Below, one piece after another: positions 4,387-8,420 of a stretch of 8,420 nucleotides of DNA. Position 1 is the stretch's first letter, and the number at the start of each line of letters is the position of its first letter. The position numbers and the translations under genes are program-made. The notes below the pieces were generated by a model, which made no database searches, was not told the DNA's origin, and saw nothing but the letters and a program-made list of their open reading frames with translations. The stretch comes from Atopobium sp. (GTDB lineage: Bacteria > Actinomycetota > Coriobacteriia > Coriobacteriales > Atopobiaceae), in contig JABZHD010000037.1 in the NCBI GenBank assembly GCA_015259045.1, forward strand, positions 1-8,420, in the 5' to 3' direction.

Positions 4387-6384
4387 TTACTTACCAACAA
4401 ACTCCGAGATGGTTTTGTACAAGTCGCTTGCCTGGAAATCCTTGATAATCTTGGAGTCTTTCCTCTGGTCGCAGACCTCAAGCAATGCCTTCAGGGAAGC
4501 CTTATCGGGGTCAGTCTGATAATCTGCCTCGGCCTGAATGAGCTTGTACTTGGCAACGACCATGTCCATGAGCTTGGCGTTGTTGCCCTCAGCGTTTGCG
4601 TCGTCGAGGCCATCGAATGCCAGCGTAGAAACAACACCGTAGCCGCCGGTCAGGAAGTGGTTGCCCACAAAGTCGTTAGGGTTGACCTTGTTGTCGATGA
4701 CAGGCGAGTTCTTGGTATTGGTGAGCAGCACCAAGCTGGTGTTGTTGTAGACGTCGATGACGGTAAGCGTGCCGGTCCATCCGGTGTGTCCAACGGTTTC
4801 AGCGTTTGCAATTGGCGAGAAGGCCCATTGGTAGCCAATGTGACCCTTACGTCTCCAGCCCAAACCGTAGGTAACATTGGTGTCCTTTGGCTTGATGAAC
4901 TGGTCGTGAACGTCTTCGCTGAAGAGCATGGTGTTACCGTAGCCGCCACGGTTCATAACGGTCTGGACAAGAACAGCCAGGTCGGAAGCGTTGGCAAACA
5001 GACCAGCGTGACCAGAGATACCACCCATGGCGTAGTAGGCCTTCTCGTCATGGACGGTACCCTGAATGGTGTCGGTACGCATGTTGTCAAAGGTAATCAG
5101 GCCGTCGCGGGTGTTGCCGTTAAGCTCGGTAGCTGCGATTCCATCAGCCTTGAAGCCGTTGTCCAGTGGGTTGAACGTGACGTTCTTGAGTCCCAGTGGC
5201 TCGTAGAGAGCTTCCTTAACGTACTGGTCAAGGCGCTTATTGGTGATCTTCTCGATGATAAAACCAAGAAGCATGTAGTCTACGTCGGAATAGGCAGTCT
5301 TGGTGCCTGGGACGTACTGCAGAGGAGTCTCGATAATCTTCTGCAGAATCTCGTCGCGATTCTGAGAGTACAGCTTCTGGTTTGCGTTTGGCTGTGGATC
5401 GTCAGGCTTCTCTGGGTTGTAGTTGCGGTTGTGGTACTGAGGATCTGGTGGGAATCCAGCCTGGTGCTCAAGAATCTCACGAACGGTAAGGTCATTCTTG
5501 CCCAGGATCTTATCGCCCTCCTGGTCCTTGAAGTCTGGAATGTACTCCTGAACCTTCTTGGAAACGTCCAGCTGACCGTCGGTAACCAGCTTCTCAATTG
5601 CCAGGTTAGTGGCATACATTTTTGTGTTAGAGGCCAGGTCGTAGAGGGTGTTGTCGTCAACAGCCTTGCCATCTTTGATGCGAGAACCGTCCTTGTTGTA
5701 AGAATTGACGTTACCGTAGTTGGTCTTCTTGATAATCTTGCCGTACCTGGTAACAACCAGCTGAGCAGAGGTAAAGCCGTTAGCAATCTCTGCATTGATG
5801 ATTTGGTCAATCAGCTTGAAGTTGTCGTTGTCGGCGTAGTCTTTGGTGCCGTCAATAAGGGTTGGGTAGCCAATCTTGACCTCAAAGGTTGCCTGGGTCT
5901 CTTTAACAGTGCTGACCTGCAGGCGGTTATCGCCGTTGACAGTTACGTCAGAGATGTCAATCTGGTTCCAGGAGGAGCCGTCAAGCTTGTCGGTTGGAAC
6001 CTGATGACCGTTTACAAAGAGCGCAAAGCTCTGAGGCTCGGAGCTCTTTACATAGACGGTGCCCTGACCAGCAAAGCAAACAAAGCTGTTGAGCTGGTTG
6101 GTAACAAGGGAGTCGTCAAATGCCTCGTTGTCGTTGAGAACAGGGAAGACTTTCTCGTACTGGAAGGTTCCGTCTACAGAGTCAACCTTCTTTGCGGTTC
6201 CCTTAGCAGCAGTTGCGCCACCCTTTGTCTGGCAGGCGGTAAGGCCAAGACCTGCTAGAGCGGCTAGACCAAGAGCACTTCTGCTCAGAAATTGCCTTCT
6301 GGTCTGTCCAGCAGGGGAGCCTGCGTTAGATGAGTGCTCAGAGTGAGCGTTTTGATTCTGGTGCAAATCTTCGTTGGTGCGCAT
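4387..6384 (-). CDS. Tat-exported lipoprotein serine hydrolase, beta-lactamase / PBP4B (YfeW) / AmiE type
   Basis: This 665-residue protein has a twin-arginine signal, TRRQFLS (28-34), then a hydrophobic stretch and a lipobox LTAC. Cys51 would be lipidated, placing the enzyme on the outer face of the membrane. Residues about 66-190 form an extra N-terminal beta-rich region that I do not recognise. The catalytic S12/class-C-like domain follows, with SNTK (252-255, Ser252 nucleophile and Lys255), YSD (365-367, the Tyr motif) and HTG (533-535, the KTG-equivalent). LYDLASNTKMYATN and VHDEKAYYAMGGISGHAGLF are characteristic of the YfeW/PBP4B and AmiE branch. Relatives are D-Ala-D-Ala peptidase-like (YfeW) or N-acetylmuramoyl-L-alanine amidase (B. 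subtilis AmiE), so a muropeptide is the likely substrate; which bond is cut is uncertain. It is longer than YfeW or AmiE (about 430-440 residues). The start is fixed by AAGGAG 5 nt upstream. It is divergent from murR-murQ, the usual partners. Confidence 0.9.
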   Translation of the reverse strand: MRTNEDLHQNQNAHSEHSSNAGSPAGQTRRQFLSRSALGLAALAGLGLTACQTKGGATAAKGTAKKVDSVDGTFQYEKVFPVLNDNEAFDDSLVTNQLNSFVCFAGQGTVYVKSSEPQSFALFVNGHQVPTDKLDGSSWNQIDISDVTVNGDNRLQVSTVKETQATFEVKIGYPTLIDGTKDYADNDNFKLIDQIINAEIANGFTSAQLVVTRYGKIIKKTNYGNVNSYNKDGSRIKDGKAVDDNTLYDLASNTKMYATNLAIEKLVTDGQLDVSKKVQEYIPDFKDQEGDKILGKNDLTVREILEHQAGFPPDPQYHNRNYNPEKPDDPQPNANQKLYSQNRDEILQKIIETPLQYVPGTKTAYSDVDYMLLGFIIEKITNKRLDQYVKEALYEPLGLKNVTFNPLDNGFKADGIAATELNGNTRDGLITFDNMRTDTIQGTVHDEKAYYAMGGISGHAGLFANASDLAVLVQTVMNRGGYGNTMLFSEDVHDQFIKPKDTNVTYGLGWRRKGHIGYQWAFSPIANAETVGHTGWTGTLTVIDVYNNTSLVLLTNTKNSPVIDNKVNPNDFVGNHFLTGGYGVVSTLAFDGLDDANAEGNNAKLMDMVVAKYKLIQAEADYQTDPDKASLKALLEVCDQRKDSKIIKDFQASDLYKTISEFVGK

Positions 6385-6407
6385 ATCGTCTCCTTCGGTT
6401 TTGCCTT

Positions 6408-6442
6408 AGGTGAAACACCTGCTATCTCAATTGGCTGAGATA
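6408..6442 (-). promoter_or_regulatory. Two adjacent dyads in the serine-hydrolase leader
   Basis: AGGTG-AAA-CACCT (6408-6420) and TATCTCA-N6-TGAGATA (6423-6442) lie back to back, 24-58 bp before the minus-strand start codon and just upstream of its AAGGAG site (6390-6395). They could be two small mRNA hairpins that influence translation, or operator half-sites. Both are perfect in their arms (5 and 7 bp). No known riboswitch class is recognised. Confidence 0.35.
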
Positions 6443-6508
6443 ATTTGCGCTTATGATGACGTGCGTTTCATCAAAATTGCAGCTAGTTTGTCCAAGATGA
6501 AATAATGG

Positions 6509-6522
6509 GTACGTTAACGTAC
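6509..6522. promoter_or_regulatory. Perfect 14-bp palindrome GTACGTTAACGTAC, candidate operator
   Basis: The palindrome has no gap or mismatch. Its right half recurs as TAACGTAC at 6652-6659, 143 bp to the right. It lies between the two divergent genes and about 125 bp upstream of the serine-hydrolase start. MurR is the obvious candidate ligand by location, but no MurR operator from this lineage is known to me to compare with. Confidence 0.4.
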
Positions 6523-6528
6523 TGCGAG

Positions 6529-6560
6529 TGGTATCAAAAAAGCTGTCAATGGTATCTAAA
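6529..6560. promoter_or_regulatory. Direct repeat TGGTATC(T)AAA spaced by 21 bp
   Basis: TGGTATCAAA (6529-6538) and TGGTATCTAAA (6550-6560) are in the same orientation with starts exactly 21 bp apart, two helical turns, so both would face the same side of the DNA. A perfect minus-strand TTGACA (6544-6549) sits between them, but no fitting -10 box follows it. This could be a binding site for a dimeric or tandem regulator; it is not confirmed. Confidence 0.3.
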
Positions 6561-6799
6561 TTTGAATTTTTTAGGCAAAGATGAAATATTTTAATCAGGT
6601 TTTACGTGGTCAAATGTCTACTCGGTAGTAAAAGTTTTTATGAAGTGATAGTAACGTACCTAACATAAGACTTAGTTTTTGCGACAATTGTCACCGCATT
6701 ATGCTGGGAAAACATGAGCAGTCGCGCATGCAACGCACATGGAGCGCGCTTACACTTGCGTATGCAATACTACCGTTTACGGCACTGCCTACTTTACAG

Positions 6800-6842
6800 A
6801 TGAAATTTTCATGGCATCGTGAAACAATATAGTCAAACGTTT
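6800..6842 (+). promoter_or_regulatory. Probable murR promoter overlapped by palindromes
   Basis: TTTTCA (6806-6811), a 16-bp spacer and TATAGT (6828-6833, five of six consensus bases) make a plausible housekeeping promoter, with a start near 6840 and a leader of about 30 nt. The -35 box lies inside the palindrome ATGAAA-T-TTTCAT (6800-6812). The expected start site overlaps AAACGTTT (6835-6842), which is flanked by two AGTCAA direct repeats (6831-6836 and 6844-6849). Dyads at both -35 and +1 fit repression, perhaps autoregulation by MurR. Confidence 0.45.
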
Positions 6843-6871
6843 TAGTCAACTGGACGGCCGGAGGTGATTGC

Positions 6872-7786
6872 GTGAGAGGTGTTCGTCTACGTCTGGAAGA
6901 GTATCGCAAGAATGCTAGTTCAGCTGAACGCGATATTGTCGACTATATTCTGTCCGATCCAGAGGCGGCAGTTGGTCAATCAATCCATAAACTAGCAGCT
7001 CAAACGTATACATCTGCATCAACGGTTGTCAGGCTTTGCAAGAAACTTGGCTGCGGTGGCTATAAAGAGTTCCAGCAGGCGCTCATTTACGAGCTGGCAG
7101 TAAGCAACAAAAGCAACGATATTGCTGTCGGCGGTGTTATCGCTGGTGACACCACTGATGTGATCATCGAAAAAGTTACCGCAAAGAACATTTCTTCGCT
7201 GGAGCTTACCAGGCAATTGCTTGACGCTCAGGTTGTTGACTCAGTTGTTTCACTCATGATGCAAGCTCATTCCATCTGCCTCTTTGGCATGGGAGCTTCG
7301 CTGCTGGTTGCAAGAGATTTGCAGCTCAAGCTTATGCGTCTCAACATCAACTGCAACTTGAGCGACGATTACCACTCTCAGATGCTCTACGCCAAAAACA
7401 TGGGGCGAGAAGATCTTGCTATTGTGGTCAGCTACTCAGGCCTTACGCGAGAAGCCATTGAGTGCGCTTGGATTGCAAAGGCAAACGGTGCCAAGGTGGT
7501 CTCCATCACTCGCGGCGGCATTGATTCAGAGCTCATTCACCGCTCCGACTACGTTTTGGGCGTTGCGGAAACAGAGCACATCATGAGAAGCGGCGCCATG
7601 TCTTCAAGAATTGCCCAGCTCAACGTTGTAGATGCGCTCTTTGCAGCCTATGTAAATAGAAATTACGAGAAGAGCGTTAAGCGTTTCTCGACAAACTATA
7701 TTGGCAAGTTGGATTCAGCCGAGCATGTCAATACGCTTTCTTCTGACCAAGATTTGCCTGGTATAGCCAACGACGTTATTGCGTAA
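6872..7786 (+). CDS. murR: MurR/RpiR-family transcriptional regulator with SIS domain
   Basis: This 304-residue protein is an RpiR-type regulator. The N-terminal RpiR winged-helix domain covers about residues 1-77. Its helix-turn-helix is around 37-70 (SIHKLAAQTYTSASTVVRLCKKLGCGGYKEF, the typical pattern). The SIS sugar-phosphate-binding domain covers about 120-260, with GMGASLLVARDL (139-150) and SYSGLTRE (187-194) as the phosphate-contacting loops. Its place directly before murQ makes MurNAc-6-phosphate the likely effector, as in E. coli MurR. The start is GTG, chosen because GGAGG (6860-6864) lies 7 nt upstream and the frame begins with the usual RpiR N-terminus. murQ follows after 35 bp in the same direction, so they form an operon. 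It probably controls the divergent lipoprotein gene and itself; this is inferred from position. Confidence 0.9.
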   Translation: MRGVRLRLEEYRKNASSAERDIVDYILSDPEAAVGQSIHKLAAQTYTSASTVVRLCKKLGCGGYKEFQQALIYELAVSNKSNDIAVGGVIAGDTTDVIIEKVTAKNISSLELTRQLLDAQVVDSVVSLMMQAHSICLFGMGASLLVARDLQLKLMRLNINCNLSDDYHSQMLYAKNMGREDLAIVVSYSGLTREAIECAWIAKANGAKVVSITRGGIDSELIHRSDYVLGVAETEHIMRSGAMSSRIAQLNVVDALFAAYVNRNYEKSVKRFSTNYIGKLDSAEHVNTLSSDQDLPGIANDVIA

Positions 7787-7821
7787 TAGTGCGTAAAAAT
7801 CACAACACAGAAGGTGGAAAC

Positions 7822-8420
7822 GTGATTGATTTAACAAAGCTTGTCACCGAGACAAGAAACCCCAACACCATGGACCTGGATCAGATGACTCCGCTTGAGC
7901 TGGTCAGCGTTATGAACCAAGAAGACCTCAACGTGGTAGCTGGCGTCAAAGAGGTTCTTCCCCAGGTAGCACAGGCAATCGAGTGGGCAGTTTCCTCGCT
8001 AGAAGCTGGCGGCAGAATCGTCTACTTTGGCGCTGGAACCTCAGGCCGTCTGGGTGTTTTAGACGCGGTTGAGTGTCCACCTACTTTTGGCGTTTCTCCT
8101 GACGTGGTTGTTGGCCTTATCGCCGGTGGCGAGAAGGCCTTTGTACGTGCAGTTGAAGGTGCAGAAGACTCCCTTGAGCTTTGCGAAGAAGAGTTCAAGA
8201 AGATTGGCCTGAACAAGAACGACATTGCTATTGGAATTGCAGCTAGTGGTCGCACACCTTACGTTATTGGTGGCCTGCGCTATGCTCGTTCTTTGGGCTG
8301 CAAGACCGTTGCTATTGCCTGCAATAAGGGTTCTGAAGTGGGCAAAGAGGCAGAGCTTGCTATTGAGCCTTCCTGCGGTCCTGAGGTTCTCACAGGTTCC
8401 ACGCGCCTTAAGTCTGGTAC
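7822..8420 (+). CDS. murQ: N-acetylmuramic acid 6-phosphate etherase (MurNAc-6-P etherase), truncated by window end
   Basis: MurQ cleaves the D-lactyl ether of MurNAc-6-phosphate, giving GlcNAc-6-phosphate and D-lactate, the key cytoplasmic step in reusing wall MurNAc. The 199 visible codons, of about 300 expected, run open to the window edge. Family motifs are strong: TETRNPNTMDLDQMTPLELV near the N-terminus, the SIS loop GAGTSGRLGVLDAVECPPTFG, IAGGEKAFVRAVEGAEDS, GIAASGRTPYV and EVLTGSTRLKSGT. The two acid/base glutamates known from E. coli (Glu83 and Glu114) correspond to Glu84 and Glu115 here. The start is GTG at 7822 with AAGGTGG (7811-7817) 4 nt upstream; this start gives the conserved N-terminus. 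It is co-directional with murR, 35 bp after its stop. Confidence 0.95.
   Translation, partial: MIDLTKLVTETRNPNTMDLDQMTPLELVSVMNQEDLNVVAGVKEVLPQVAQAIEWAVSSLEAGGRIVYFGAGTSGRLGVLDAVECPPTFGVSPDVVVGLIAGGEKAFVRAVEGAEDSLELCEEEFKKIGLNKNDIAIGIAASGRTPYVIGGLRYARSLGCKTVAIACNKGSEVGKEAELAIEPSCGPEVLTGSTRLKSG

Larger units (their letters stand above)
6385..6871. other. 487-bp divergent control region between the serine hydrolase and murR
   Basis: This AT-rich region has no supported gene and is dense in dyads: 6408-6420, 6423-6442, 6509-6522, GACAATTGTC (6683-6692), 6800-6812 and AAACGTTT (6835-6842). The motif GATGAAA recurs at 6496, 6580 and 6799 on the plus strand and as TTTCATC at 6466-6472. A possible distal promoter for the leftward gene is TTGACC (6608-6613, minus strand), 17 bp, AATATT (6585-6590), which is weak. 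The length and repeated sites suggest regulation of both transcripts, plausibly by MurR. Confidence 0.7.

Noticed and set aside
4372..6258. 628-codon open frame on the plus strand, antisense to the serine hydrolase
   Set aside because: It is a shadow of the minus-strand gene. It is Val/Leu-rich with no recognisable domain, while the opposite strand encodes a full Tat signal, lipobox and SxxK/YSD/HTG motifs with a good ribosome binding site.
6544..6549. Perfect minus-strand TTGACA as a -35 box for the serine hydrolase
   Set aside because: The hexamer 17 bp downstream is CGCAGT, with no acceptable -10 at 15-19 bp.
6555..6600. Further copy of the 31-bp repeat family in the divergent region (minus-strand CCTGATT and TTGCCTAAA)
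   Set aside because: Only short head-like fragments match, and the TCTG core and spacing are missing, so chance similarity is more likely.

Overview
The window looks like a chromosomal segment of a member of the Coriobacteriia (Atopobium / Lancefieldella / Olsenella type). This assignment is an inference from protein style, moderate GC content, strong AGGAGG-type ribosome binding sites and a Tat-dependent lipoprotein signal. No rRNA or other marker gene is present to prove it. I see no phage, transposase, tRNA, rRNA or CRISPR array.

Layout, left to right. (1) The last 54 codons of an ABC exporter subunit (1-167). (2) pepF, a complete M3-family oligoendopeptidase F (321-2114), ending in a strong hairpin. 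(3) A two-gene unit of a glyoxalase I-like VOC protein (2234-2602) and free methionine-R-sulfoxide reductase msrC (2605-3144), 2 bp apart and closed by a very good intrinsic terminator. (4) An NADPH-dependent FMN reductase-family flavoprotein (3245-3793). Genes 3 and 4 suggest a small electrophile/oxidant-defence neighbourhood. (5) A 593-bp gene-free stretch (3794-4386) packed with repeats: a pair of covarying GC-rich hairpins, then two ~120-bp modular elements, each made of three ~31-bp direct units plus one inverted terminal unit, then a bidirectional terminator. (6) A large Tat-exported lipoprotein serine hydrolase of the beta-lactamase / PBP4B (YfeW) / AmiE type on the minus strand (4387-6384). 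(7) A 487-bp divergent control region rich in palindromes. (8) murR, an RpiR-family regulator (6872-7786), and murQ, MurNAc-6-phosphate etherase (7822 to the window end, truncated).

Blocks 6-8 form a recognisable cell-wall recycling locus. MurQ converts MurNAc-6-phosphate to GlcNAc-6-phosphate and D-lactate, MurR would sense the sugar phosphate, and the divergent surface lipoprotein would trim muropeptides outside the membrane. E. coli (murR / murQ-murP-yfeW) and Bacillus subtilis (murQ-murR-murP-amiE-nagZ) keep the same partners together. The transporter and kinase functions are not in this window and may lie downstream.

The most unusual content is non-coding: the paired modular repeat elements at 3881-3998 and 4054-4178, and the operator-like palindromes between the hydrolase gene and murR.
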